A DNA stretch of 63,016 bases from positions 1 to 63,016 of the forward strand of contig CAJTER010000026.1 of the NCBI GenBank assembly GCA_910575405.1, read 5' to 3'. Position 1 is the stretch's first letter; every line of letters begins with the position of its first letter. The translations under genes were made by a program, and so were the position numbers. Positions 52,001 to 59,861 of this stretch are shown here, in pieces. The stretch is from Clostridia bacterium. Its GTDB lineage: Bacteria > Bacillota > Clostridia > Peptostreptococcales > Anaerovoracaceae. A model generated the notes under the pieces. That model saw only the letters and a program-made list of their open reading frames with translations, did no database searches and had not been told where the DNA came from.

Positions 52001-52523
52001 CAGCTGCAAAGCGCTTTAGCATCTGGATGGAAACCGGCTCATCAATGAGACCTCGGCGGCATTCTTCTTCACATGGGTGCGGACATACTCTTCCCAGCGA
52101 TGCAGGAAGTGGAATTTTATCTTTTACAAGCTCCAGAGCCGCACCGTATTCGCCGTTGGCAATCAGGCCCACGTATCCCTGGCAGTCTGTCTGTGCAGGG
52201 CATGCCAGTACACATGGCGGTCTGCAGTCACCCACATGGTTTGACAGCAGCAGCTCCAGATTTGTTTTTCTTGATTCAATAACGCGCTCCGTATTGGTGC
52301 GGATGACCATGTTTGGAGCGATTTCTGTTGCGCAGGCTTTCAGAAGCTTTGGGTTTCCTTCCGCTTCGCACATACAAAGTCCGCAGGACCCGTAAATTTT
52401 TGTGCGTTCGTCAAAACAGAGAGTCGGAATAAAAATATCGTTTTCTCTGGCGACTTCCAAAATAGTCTGACCCGGAAGGCCCAGAACTTCTTTGCCGTCA
52501 ATATTGATTCTGAATTTATTCAT
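49023..52523 (-). CDS. large NfnB/GltD-NuoG fusion flavo-iron-sulfur subunit (HydA/StnA-like, no H-cluster)
   Basis: A 1166-residue cytosolic electron-transfer protein. Order: [2Fe-2S] domain (CGLCMCEAEG, 1-80); GltD-type Fe-S segment (CPAQTDCQGY, HPCEEECRRG); FAD motif VIGGGPMGLSAA and NADPH motif VGGGNTAMDACRTAVRLG up to about 500; two [4Fe-4S] motifs (CILCGLCVRVC, CVSCGQCVSVCP); then a NuoG/formate-dehydrogenase-like domain starting CSYCSVGC. The position of the catalytic Sec/Cys of formate dehydrogenase reads NNRASGLAP, so no formate activity is expected, and no hydrogenase H-cluster motif is present. With NuoE and NuoF partners it fits a bifurcating NADH/NADPH:ferredoxin enzyme of the Stn/Bfu type. 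AGGAGG precedes the ATG. Confidence 0.75.
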   Translation of the reverse strand: MNKFRINIDGKEVLGLPGQTILEVARENDIFIPTLCFDERTKIYGSCGLCMCEAEGNPKLLKACATEIAPNMVIRTNTERVIESRKTNLELLLSNHVGDCRPPCVLACPAQTDCQGYVGLIANGEYGAALELVKDKIPLPASLGRVCPHPCEEECRRGLIDEPVSIQMLKRFAADQDLMEDEVFLPECEPDTGKSVAVIGGGPMGLSAAYFLRQMGHQVTIFEAMPKAGGMLRYGIPEYRLPKEVLDMEIATIEKLGVTLLTDTKVGVDIPFETIRADFDAVLLGIGAWVSTGVGCKGEDADGVIGGIDFLRKVVRNEEIELGEKVAIVGGGNTAMDACRTAVRLGAKEVYNIYRRTKDEMPADMLEIEEAEEEGVIFKNLTNPLEVVADENGHVKQVILQVMELGEPDESGRRRPVPVEGKTETIDIDTMILAIGQAVDATIFDVDKTRKNAIAYDPDTFMTSLPGVFAGGDCGNDKISIAVEAIADARKSSYVIDAYLNGEAVKYEKPYVVTRDDITEKTFEDRERQCRPTYDVLSPEERKDNFTEVVITGFNEEQAEEEANRCLECGCHDYFECKLIDFANQYDVKPERLAGDKNTIEFEDDHPFIVRDPNKCILCGLCVRVCDEVMGIGALGLVHRGFDTVVKPTLEKPLVESGCVSCGQCVSVCPTGALQERTTMVKEVPLENDVTETTCSYCSVGCSLLLESYGDMLIKANPDKEGAVNKGLACGKGKWGFDCALLEDKLTDPLIKDGKEFRETDYHEAFVLAAKKCQSIAAKYGKDAVAVAISDRYTNEEAYAIKKMAGVMGAKTLCLNNRASGLAPVLGFDASPNTIDELLSTDVILAVGFDTVSNPVIQLKLKQAAENGAKVILANPEGYEQHFDFAEKVISTANDLTFLKGVAKSLLDAGKTSDIAGFDEFAKSLAEADTCEECRAAAELYANAKKAMIVFTQNFVTTEAASLIADIAMLSGHIGAPRDGILQVKSKNNSQGIADLGIHAGAEALKGVKALLIFGEETGMDLSGLEFLMVSDTHMTETAAKADVVLPATGFANTDGTYTNTERRLQPVTRAIVEDVDFANWEIAAEIAHVYEADFGWEDEFDISEEMDDLLPRYKYAEIGEVLGGALAPTDDAAFAPAGSGKFVDPLPCTDSLMNVIAERIPKMAE

Positions 52524-52542
52524 TGTCTATTCTCCTCCTCTC

Positions 52543-54303
52543 TTACTCTACTGTAATCGCGTTGAATTTGCAGCTTTCAAGGCATCTGCCGCACTTCACG
52601 CACTTGTCCTGATCAATAACATGCTGTCCTTTGACTTCGCCGGAAATTGCTCCCACAGGACATTTCTTTGAGCAGAGAGTACATCCCTTGCAGGCATCTG
52701 TAATATCGTATTTAATCAGCGCCTTACAGGATTTTGCCGTACACTTTTTCTTGTAAATATGATCTTCGTATTCATTTCTGAAGTATTTGATGGTAGTCAG
52801 TACTGGGTTCGGCGCTGTCTGTCCCAGGCCGCACAGGGAACCGTCCTTGATCTTAACTGCCAGTTCTTCCAGCAGCTCAATATCGCCGTCACGGCCTTCA
52901 CCCTCTGTGATCCGTTCCAGGATTTCCAGCATTCTCTTTGTACCGATACGGCAGTAGTTGCACTTTCCGCAGGATTCTTTTCTTGTGAAATCCAGGAAGT
53001 ATCTCGCCATATCTACCATGCAGGTAGTTTCATCCATTACGATCATACCGCCGGATCCTACAATTGCGCCGGTCTTTGTAATGTTTTCATAATCTACCGG
53101 AGTATCAATGAGACTCGCGGGAATACAGCCGCCGGAAGGTCCTCCCATCTGGACAGCTTTGAATTCCTTGTCGTTTTTAATTCCGCCCCCGATTCCGTAA
53201 ATAACGTCTCTGAGAGGAAGTCCCATAGGAACCTCCACCAGTCCGCCTTTTTTAATTTTGCCTGCCAGAGCAAATACCTTGGTGCCTTTGGACTTTTCCG
53301 TACCCATTGCGCCGAAGGCCGCTCCGCCGTTATAGAGGATCCATGGCACATTTGCCAGGGTTTCTACATTATTAATGTCAGTCGGCTTCTGCCAATATCC
53401 CTTTGCCGCAGGAAATGGCGGCTTTAACCTGGGCATACCTCTTTCGCCCTCCAGAGAAGCGATAAGCGCTGTTTCTTCACCGCACACAAACGCTCCTGCA
53501 CCGGCTTTGATGCGGATATCAAAGTCAAATCCGCTTCCAAAGAGATTTTTGCCCAGAACCCCCTTTTCTCTTGCCTGATCCATGGCGATCTCCAGTCTGT
53601 GGATAGCCAGCGGATATTCGGCACGGCAGTAGATAACACCTTCATTTGCTCCCATGGCATATCCGGCTATAATCATGCCCTCCAGCAGGGAGTGAGGGTC
53701 TCCTTCCAACACGGACCGATCCATAAATGCACCCGGGTCTCCCTCATCCGCGTTGCAGACCAGATATTTTTCATTTCCAGGACTCTTCTTTGCGGCATCC
53801 CACTTGAACCAGGTGGGGAATCCCGCTCCGCCTCTTCCTCTCAGGCCTGAAATCTTGATTTCCTCAATAACTTCATCGGCAGTCATAGACGTAACGACCT
53901 TTTCGATGGCTTTATAGCCGTCAGCCGCTATGTATTCCTCGATATTTTCCGGGTTAATGACACCGCAGTTTCTCAGAACAACTCTCTGCTGTTTTTCGAT
54001 GAACTGCTGATCTTCCTGGGAAATGGCCATTTCCTTCACAGGCTCACCCTTTGCCAGATGACGTTCCACGATTTCGGCTACGTTTTCCGGCTGTACCTTT
54101 ACATATCTGGTAAGCGCTCCGTCATCTCCATATATATCAACAATCGGTTCCAAATAGCATGTTCCGACGCAGCCTGTAATATCTACAACTGCATCCAGAT
54201 TCTTTTCTGCAATAAGCTTTTCAAATTCTGCGGCTGTCTTTTTTGCGCCTGTAGCTACTCCGCAGCTTCCCTGTCCGATTATAACTTTCATACTATTTTT
54301 CAC
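52543..54303 (-). CDS. NuoF/HydB-like NADH-binding flavoprotein subunit
   Basis: A 586-residue subunit with an N-terminal thioredoxin-like [2Fe-2S] domain (GSCGVATG, CVGTCYLEP), then the NuoF body (GRGGAGFPTWFKWDAA for NAD and FMN, EETALIASLEGERG), the [4Fe-4S] motif SCGKCNYCRIGTKRM, and a C-terminal two-cluster ferredoxin (CKGCTLCSKKC, CVKCGRCLESC). This is the HydB/HndC layout of bifurcating complexes rather than the shorter respiratory NuoF. It oxidises or reduces NAD(H) at FMN. GGAGG precedes the ATG. Four bases separate it from the NuoE gene, so all three are one operon. Confidence 0.9.
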   Translation of the reverse strand: MKNSMKVIIGQGSCGVATGAKKTAAEFEKLIAEKNLDAVVDITGCVGTCYLEPIVDIYGDDGALTRYVKVQPENVAEIVERHLAKGEPVKEMAISQEDQQFIEKQQRVVLRNCGVINPENIEEYIAADGYKAIEKVVTSMTADEVIEEIKISGLRGRGGAGFPTWFKWDAAKKSPGNEKYLVCNADEGDPGAFMDRSVLEGDPHSLLEGMIIAGYAMGANEGVIYCRAEYPLAIHRLEIAMDQAREKGVLGKNLFGSGFDFDIRIKAGAGAFVCGEETALIASLEGERGMPRLKPPFPAAKGYWQKPTDINNVETLANVPWILYNGGAAFGAMGTEKSKGTKVFALAGKIKKGGLVEVPMGLPLRDVIYGIGGGIKNDKEFKAVQMGGPSGGCIPASLIDTPVDYENITKTGAIVGSGGMIVMDETTCMVDMARYFLDFTRKESCGKCNYCRIGTKRMLEILERITEGEGRDGDIELLEELAVKIKDGSLCGLGQTAPNPVLTTIKYFRNEYEDHIYKKKCTAKSCKALIKYDITDACKGCTLCSKKCPVGAISGEVKGQHVIDQDKCVKCGRCLESCKFNAITVE

Positions 54304-54306
54304 CTC

Positions 54307-54819
54307 CTATGCCCTTTCCCTGATTTCCGCCAGGACTTCCTTTACGGAATCCTTAGTCAGGTTGCCGTAGGTTTCGTCACCCTCAGCACTCTTTACCATC
54401 ATGACCGGAGCCAGAGAACAGCATCCGAGACAGGCTACATTATTGAGGGTAAACAGACCGTCTTCTGTAGTCTCCCCATCCTGAATATTCAAATATTCGC
54501 AAATTGATTCTTCAATGGTATCTGCTCCGTTTACATGACATGCCGTCCCTTTACATAACATGATCAGGTATTTGCCGATAGGCTTTAACCGGAACTGTGA
54601 GTAAAAAGTGGCCACACCATAAATTTTAGCGGGCTTGATGCCTGTTGCCTGGGATATGTAATTAATGGCGTCAAAGGAAAGGTAACCATAAATATCCTGG
54701 GCTTTCTGAAGAATTGTGATCAGGCTTCCGGGTACTTTTGCATACTTGTCCAGTACAGGGGCCAGTTCTGTAAACTGTTGATCCATCGTATGGCCACAGC
54801 AACAACCTTTTTCACTCAT
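54307..54819 (-). CDS. NuoE/HydC-like [2Fe-2S] subunit
   Basis: A 170-residue thioredoxin-fold subunit. The four cluster cysteines are in CKGTACHVNG (two) and NVACLGCCSLAP (two), matching NuoE/HndA. The N-terminus has an unusual Cys-rich start (MSEKGCCCGHTM). It partners NuoF in electron transfer. First gene of the operon; AGGAGG is nine bases before the ATG. A sigma-A promoter lies about 235 bases upstream. Confidence 0.92.
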   Translation of the reverse strand: MSEKGCCCGHTMDQQFTELAPVLDKYAKVPGSLITILQKAQDIYGYLSFDAINYISQATGIKPAKIYGVATFYSQFRLKPIGKYLIMLCKGTACHVNGADTIEESICEYLNIQDGETTEDGLFTLNNVACLGCCSLAPVMMVKSAEGDETYGNLTKDSVKEVLAEIRERA

Positions 54820-55053
54820 ACTTATAATCCTCCTACTTCTCTTTCAAAGATAAATCATGTCCGGGGTCTTCACACTGCATCATCGTATAGCCCCGTAGGA
54901 TTCATTTTTGAACACTTCTTAAAAATAAATCAAAACCAACTTAAATCAATCTCAATCCCAGCATTTTAAAGGAATAACCCCTTTTTTTGCTAATAACTGC
55001 ATCTTCTTTATTTCACTAAAAAACTGTTTCCCCAAATGCGTGCGACTATTTTT

Positions 55054-55082
55054 ATTGTATCAAACGTGAGACTAAAAATCAA
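55054..55082 (-). promoter_or_regulatory. sigma-A promoter of the NuoEF/NfnB-type operon
   Basis: Minus strand TTGATT (55082-55077), 17-base spacer, TACAAT (55059-55054). The leader to the ATG at 54819 would be about 225 bases. No clear riboswitch fold was seen in the 301-base gap 54820-55120, and no sigma-54 box was found here, unlike the neighbouring operons. Confidence 0.6.
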
Positions 55083-55120
55083 TTAGAAAGGCAAAAAGCG
55101 CAAAATTAGTCACTATCTTT

Positions 55121-56017
55121 TTAATTTTCTTTATTTTTATCGGAATTTCGATGTATCCATTTGCTTAGATCAAGCTCCATGACAAACAAGGATGCCAGAA
55201 GAATAACTGCTCCTGCATATGCCCGAGGCAGTAAAACTTCTCCTGCCAGAAAGAAGGCAACGATACCGGAGAATACCGGCTCCAATGTGAAAATAACGCC
55301 GACGTGGGACGCACTGGTGTACTGCTGAGCAATTGCCTGTACAATAAAAGCAACCCCTGTACAAAATACGGCAAGAAAAATTACAGATCCCCATACTGCA
55401 CCGCTCTGAGGCAGGTGGGGTTCTTCTGTCAGGAAAGCCAGGATACAGTTAAACAGTCCTGTAAATCCCAGCTGAAATACTCCCAGCTGAAAGGCGTCCA
55501 CCTCTTCCTTTGCCACAGCTGTTTCGGTAATGAGCAAATCCACCGCATAAGCTACGGCACACATAATGCAGAGGATGTCTCCCACTGCCGGTTTAAGCTG
55601 CTCGTTCAACGTCAGAAGTCCAATGCCGACAAGGCACATGATAACTACAACTGCCAGCTTTTTATCTGGAATCTGCTTTTTAAAGATAAATGCCAAAATG
55701 GGCGTAAATACCACAGTCAGAGCGCACAAAAATCCCGAATTGGAGAGACTGGTGTACATGACACCAAAGGTCACCCCTATGTACACGAACACTAACGCAA
55801 TCCCTACAAGCATGCTGTATTTCAGCGTTGTCTTATTCACGGTCTTTAATCTGGGAAACGCAAGGATCAGGGAAATGGCAAAAGCCCCGAGAAACCGAAA
55901 TGAATTCAGAGTAAATGGTCCGACATCTGCAAGGCTCACATCCGTCATGTAATAGGATACCCCCCAGCACAATGTGACCAGAATCAGCATAAAATCCGCT
56001 TTTACCTGTTTTGACAT
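55121..56017 (-). CDS. EamA/DMT family transporter
   Basis: A 298-residue membrane protein with ten hydrophobic helices in two EamA repeats. Features: LVTLCWGVSYYMTDVSL at the start, SFRFLGAFAISLILAFPRL, and a second repeat with SHVGVIFTLEPVFSGIVAFFL. The family exports or imports small metabolites and amino acids; this one is not assignable. ATG at 56017 follows AAAAGGAG. It is downstream of holA by 66 bases and may be read from the comEC-holA transcript. Confidence 0.88.
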   Translation of the reverse strand: MSKQVKADFMLILVTLCWGVSYYMTDVSLADVGPFTLNSFRFLGAFAISLILAFPRLKTVNKTTLKYSMLVGIALVFVYIGVTFGVMYTSLSNSGFLCALTVVFTPILAFIFKKQIPDKKLAVVVIMCLVGIGLLTLNEQLKPAVGDILCIMCAVAYAVDLLITETAVAKEEVDAFQLGVFQLGFTGLFNCILAFLTEEPHLPQSGAVWGSVIFLAVFCTGVAFIVQAIAQQYTSASHVGVIFTLEPVFSGIVAFFLAGEVLLPRAYAGAVILLASLFVMELDLSKWIHRNSDKNKEN

Positions 56018-56083
56018 ACTGCTCCTTTTCCGTCCTTTCTGTTTTGCCGCTTTGTTTTTACAATAGCTTTATCCGCATTCTTA

Positions 56084-57163
56084 CTATATCTCTGCAATAA
56101 ACAATTCCAGAGCCAGGTTCTGTTCAAGAAGTCCGCTTTTAATCGTTCCGTCAATTTCGTAAGCTTTTGAAAGGATTTTTTTCAGCCCTGCAACGGAATA
56201 TTTTTCTGTGACCCCCATGGCTTTTTTTATCCGAAACTCGTGAACGCCCAGAAGTTTGTGCATCTGAGCGGGGTTCATACCCTCTTCCCGCATTTCCTTT
56301 ACCTCCAAGATCAACTCCAGCTGGGAGGTGATCAGCGCCAGCAGCCCATATACCGCTTCCCCACTTACCAGCAGATTGTGAAGAAGGCGGTATGCCTCAT
56401 CCTTCCGATTGCGGCTGATAGCATCCAGCATAGCAAAGACATTGGTCTCCAGATTGCTGGAAACTGTTTCTGCCACATCAGAAGCTACAATCTCATTTCC
56501 TGTGCTGTGTGCAATCACCTTTTTAATATCGTTTTCCAAATTATATAAGTTGTAGTCAATTTCTTTATTTCCATAGCCGCTGTCTTCGATAAGCAGATTC
56601 ACGACAGAGTCCCGGTACGTTTTGCTGGAGGCTTTAAAACGCTTTGCAATAAAAGAGCGGAGCTGGGCACCGCTTAAAGGGCCAAAATCATAAACAGCGC
56701 CTGCTTTTTCTGCTGCTGCCTGGAGTTTGCTCTTTTTTTTATTTTGGGGATCCGGTTTTGCAGCTGTTATAATCAGCATACAAGTTTCCGGCAAATCTTC
56801 GATATATTCCAGCAGCTCCTTTTCGTCGCTTTCGGAAAAGCCTTTCAGCTTTTGCCCCAGAGCCGGCGGAAATTCGGGGATCAGCACCATCCTTCGAGAC
56901 GAAAACATGCTCAAAGTCTCACAGCTTTCCTTTATCCTGGAAACGGTCAGTTCCTCAGGCTCCAGTCTTGTAAAGTCCAGGCTTTCACAGGCTTTATTAA
57001 TATATGTGCCCTTCAGCAGGCTGACAGCCCAGTGGACCAGATACTGCTCTTCTCCGCAAAGAAAAACCAAACTTGGGATTTTGCCTGCTTTCAGATCCTT
57101 TCCAATCGTCTGGAAAGCGTGTTCTTTTTTCTTCGTGGATTGTGTGGATTTATATGCTGCCAT
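56084..57163 (-). CDS. holA: DNA polymerase III subunit delta (HolA)
   Basis: A 359-residue clamp-loader subunit that opens the beta clamp during replication. It has the HolA layout: LVFLCGEEQYLVHWAV near the N-terminus, a CMLIITAAKPDPQNKK segment after the P-loop-like region, a helical lid (IDYNLYNLENDIKKV), and a C-terminal domain with LLVSGEAVYGLLALITSQLE. The start is ATG at 57163 (MAAYKSTQ), with GAGGT ahead, five bases beyond a nearby comEC stop at 57172. A longer frame to 57223 overlaps comEC and is not supported. comEC-holA order is common in Firmicutes. Confidence 0.92.
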   Translation of the reverse strand: MAAYKSTQSTKKKEHAFQTIGKDLKAGKIPSLVFLCGEEQYLVHWAVSLLKGTYINKACESLDFTRLEPEELTVSRIKESCETLSMFSSRRMVLIPEFPPALGQKLKGFSESDEKELLEYIEDLPETCMLIITAAKPDPQNKKKSKLQAAAEKAGAVYDFGPLSGAQLRSFIAKRFKASSKTYRDSVVNLLIEDSGYGNKEIDYNLYNLENDIKKVIAHSTGNEIVASDVAETVSSNLETNVFAMLDAISRNRKDEAYRLLHNLLVSGEAVYGLLALITSQLELILEVKEMREEGMNPAQMHKLLGVHEFRIKKAMGVTEKYSVAGLKKILSKAYEIDGTIKSGLLEQNLALELFIAEI

Positions 57164-57171
57164 GTGAACCT

Positions 57172-59550
57172 CTATTCTATCATTTTTTGTATAGAAATAC
57201 CTCTGCCGCTTGTGTTTTTGCAAAGTCCTATAGCGCCGGAGGTATCGTTCCTATATACCATTATAACCCTTTGCCTGTATTTTTCAATAACTGTCTTATC
57301 CGGATGTCCGAAATTATTTTTTCCCACCTGAAAAACAGCAGCTTTCGGTGAAACCGCATCAATAAATTTGTCGCAGGAGCTGTATTTGCTCCCGTGATGT
57401 GCCACCTTCAGCACATCGCAGTGCAGACCCTTTTCTCCATACATATCCACAAGACCGCTCTCTCCATCCTGATCCAGATCTCCTGTAATGAGCACGGAAC
57501 AATTTTCGCAGGTCAGCTTCATGATCAAGCTGGAAGCGTTTTCATCCTCCTGATTGTGCGCCATCTCCTCATATTCCTGTTTCGTTTTTTTCTCAGGAGC
57601 CAGAATATCCAGATACACATTTTCTCCAAGTGTAACCCGCTGTCCCTTATGGAGATACAAAAATTTCGCCCCGCTTTCCTTTTTGAGCTTTTCCTCCAGC
57701 ACTTTGTTTCCTTCATAAACACCAATTCGATCCACCATCCCCTGCTGGGCCAGCGAACGAATTCCACCATAATGGTCTTCATGGAGATGTGTGACAAATG
57801 CAGCATCCAGCTTTTTTACTCCATTTTTTAAAAGATAGGGCTTCAGCGTCTTTTTCCCCACATCGTAACGGATACTGCCTCCTCCATCCAGAAGATAGTG
57901 TTTTCCATCCGGTGTTTTTATGTGAATACAGTCCCCCTGCCCCACATCTACGAACACGATCTGCGCTCTGGAAAAGCCATCTTCCATTCCTGCGGACAAA
58001 AAGCCTGCTGTTCCCACAATGAGGAGCGCTGCTGCGGAAAGCTTTTTCCACTCCTTGCGAAGGAACAAAATCCGTCCCTTTTCGGAAAGGAAAAAGAACA
58101 GGGCTCCATAATAGACTGCCAGTAAAAAGACTGATGGACTCACCACGTCCCAGGCAGTCCTCCCTCCTGCGTAAAATAATTCGTTGATCCAAACCATGAG
58201 CCGAAACCCCTGCGCGAGAAAAGCTGTTCCCATACCAAACAGAGTATCGCTGAGTCCTGAAAAAAACAGAGTGCACATTCCGATTGGCATTAAAATTCCC
58301 GCAAGAAAGACTACTGGTATATTGGCGAAAATCGCCCCAAAGGACAAGTAGTTAAACACATATGCTGTATAAGGAACCATGCCTGCCTGAATCACAAGTG
58401 AGGATAAAAATATGCCCTGATACAGCTTTTCTGCAAAAGGCAAAATCACGCCTATAGAGGCTGCTGCCAGAAAGGAAAGCTGAAACCCCATGTGAAACAG
58501 CTGAAGCGGATTCAAACTGAGCATTAAAAGGAACGTAAATGCCGCAGCTGAAAGAAAATCATACCGCCTGTGCAGAATTCCCGCTCCTAAATGGATACTG
58601 ATCATAACCGCGGCACGTATTACAGATGGGGAAAATTCAGCCAGCGCTGTATATAAAAGCAACAACATGGATGTGCTGCAATAAAATAAAACGCCCTTTT
58701 TCCCTCTCCAAAAAAACGCAAAGAACCCATAAATGACGCCTACGTGGAGCCCGCTGACTGCCAGAACATGCGCTGTTCCATTTCTTTGAAAGTCCTCGTA
58801 AGCCTCCTCATCCAGCCCGGATTTATCGCCAAACATCATGGCCATGACCATACTCTTGGTATCTGGATCCGTTTTAGCTTCCAGCTTCTCCGCAAATCCG
58901 CAGCGTATACGAAAAACATACCGCAGAAGCTCTGCTGATGCCGAAACTTTTTCATTCCGATGCAAAACTACAGAATCAGCTGTCATCTGAGCGTAGATCC
59001 CGCAGCTCTTCAGGTACATCCGGTAGTCAAAACACTTTGGGTTGCGCCGCTGGGCTGGAAGAAAAATGCTTCCGCGAAAGCATGCCTTTCTCCCTACCAT
59101 TTCTTCATAGGATGGGATCTCCCTATAGCAGCTGATCAATATTCTGCCCTCCGGCGTTTCTGCTATCAACCGCAGCCCATCATCCTTCCTGCTGATTTCC
59201 GTTACCAGCCCGCAGAGTTCGCCAGCTGTTTTATCTCTTCGGACAATTGGCGGTTCCCATTCCAGTGCAGTCTGCATCAGCAGCCCGCCTATAAAAAAGA
59301 TACATATAAATAGGAAGAATTTATTTTTGTTTTCGCCACTCCACATAGGAAAAGCTGCTGCTTGTTTTGGTAGTCTTGTTTCTTTAAGGTTTCTTTTGCC
59401 AAACGTTCCGTTCCATATATTCAAGACCAGCAGCACTCCTGCTGCTGTAAAAAAACACATAAGCCATGCTTCTCTGCAAAGCTGCGCCAGATGTGCGATG
59501 CCGGCGCCGCTTCCAAAGGCTGCCGCCGCAAATACCAGAGGCCTTCTCAA
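57172..59550 (-). CDS. comEC: competence protein ComEC/Rec2, DNA uptake channel
   Basis: A 792-residue membrane protein. Order: two N-terminal helices and an extracellular OB-like region (RILISCYREIPSYEEM), a competence domain with about eight helices (GTAHVLAVSGLHVGVIYGFF, SFLAAASIGVILPFAEKLYQ), and a C-terminal metallo-beta-lactamase domain with THLHEDHYGG and ITGDLDQDGE, followed by KVAHHGSKYSS. Full length and all metal motifs suggest a functional protein that moves single-stranded DNA into the cytosol. Start ATG at 59550 follows AAAGGAGG. No comEA or comEB is seen next to it. Confidence 0.93.
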   Translation of the reverse strand: MRRPLVFAAAAFGSGAGIAHLAQLCREAWLMCFFTAAGVLLVLNIWNGTFGKRNLKETRLPKQAAAFPMWSGENKNKFFLFICIFFIGGLLMQTALEWEPPIVRRDKTAGELCGLVTEISRKDDGLRLIAETPEGRILISCYREIPSYEEMVGRKACFRGSIFLPAQRRNPKCFDYRMYLKSCGIYAQMTADSVVLHRNEKVSASAELLRYVFRIRCGFAEKLEAKTDPDTKSMVMAMMFGDKSGLDEEAYEDFQRNGTAHVLAVSGLHVGVIYGFFAFFWRGKKGVLFYCSTSMLLLLYTALAEFSPSVIRAAVMISIHLGAGILHRRYDFLSAAAFTFLLMLSLNPLQLFHMGFQLSFLAAASIGVILPFAEKLYQGIFLSSLVIQAGMVPYTAYVFNYLSFGAIFANIPVVFLAGILMPIGMCTLFFSGLSDTLFGMGTAFLAQGFRLMVWINELFYAGGRTAWDVVSPSVFLLAVYYGALFFFLSEKGRILFLRKEWKKLSAAALLIVGTAGFLSAGMEDGFSRAQIVFVDVGQGDCIHIKTPDGKHYLLDGGGSIRYDVGKKTLKPYLLKNGVKKLDAAFVTHLHEDHYGGIRSLAQQGMVDRIGVYEGNKVLEEKLKKESGAKFLYLHKGQRVTLGENVYLDILAPEKKTKQEYEEMAHNQEDENASSLIMKLTCENCSVLITGDLDQDGESGLVDMYGEKGLHCDVLKVAHHGSKYSSCDKFIDAVSPKAAVFQVGKNNFGHPDKTVIEKYRQRVIMVYRNDTSGAIGLCKNTSGRGISIQKMIE

Positions 59551-59700
59551 TTCCTTTTCCTCCTTTTATCATTCCATCCTCCGGCTACCCGTCCTTACAA
59601 CACACCTTATTATATTACATTTTTTGTAAAATTTCAAGAAAAATTCCAGTTCACTAATTAAGATTCTCTTACGGAAATCTTAAAGAATCCTATAAAATAT

Positions 59701-59729
59701 TTAACTTTTCATAGCTTCTATGGTATAAT
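59701..59729 (+). promoter_or_regulatory. sigma-A promoter of the penicillin-binding protein gene
   Basis: TTAACT (59701-59706), 17-base spacer, TATAAT (59724-59729). The leader is about 125 bases and contains GC-rich complementary words, including GTAAC/GTTAC immediately before the ribosome site. No gene is seen in the 311-base gap 59551-59861. Confidence 0.65.
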
Positions 59730-59861
59730 AATTCCGCTACAGTAAGAAAAGATATCCATTTGTAGCAAATAAGAAAAGTATTCACACACTGAAAGCACCG
59801 GTGCAGTAACCGAACCGGCAGCAAGGCCCCGGCACTGTGCCCGTTACAGGAGGGTAAGATT

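Noticed and set aside
49023-52523. Annotation of the 1166-residue subunit as formate dehydrogenase
   Set aside because: The Sec/Cys position of formate dehydrogenase is replaced (NNRASG) and the molybdopterin tail is short; domain order and partners fit a Bfu/Stn-type subunit better.
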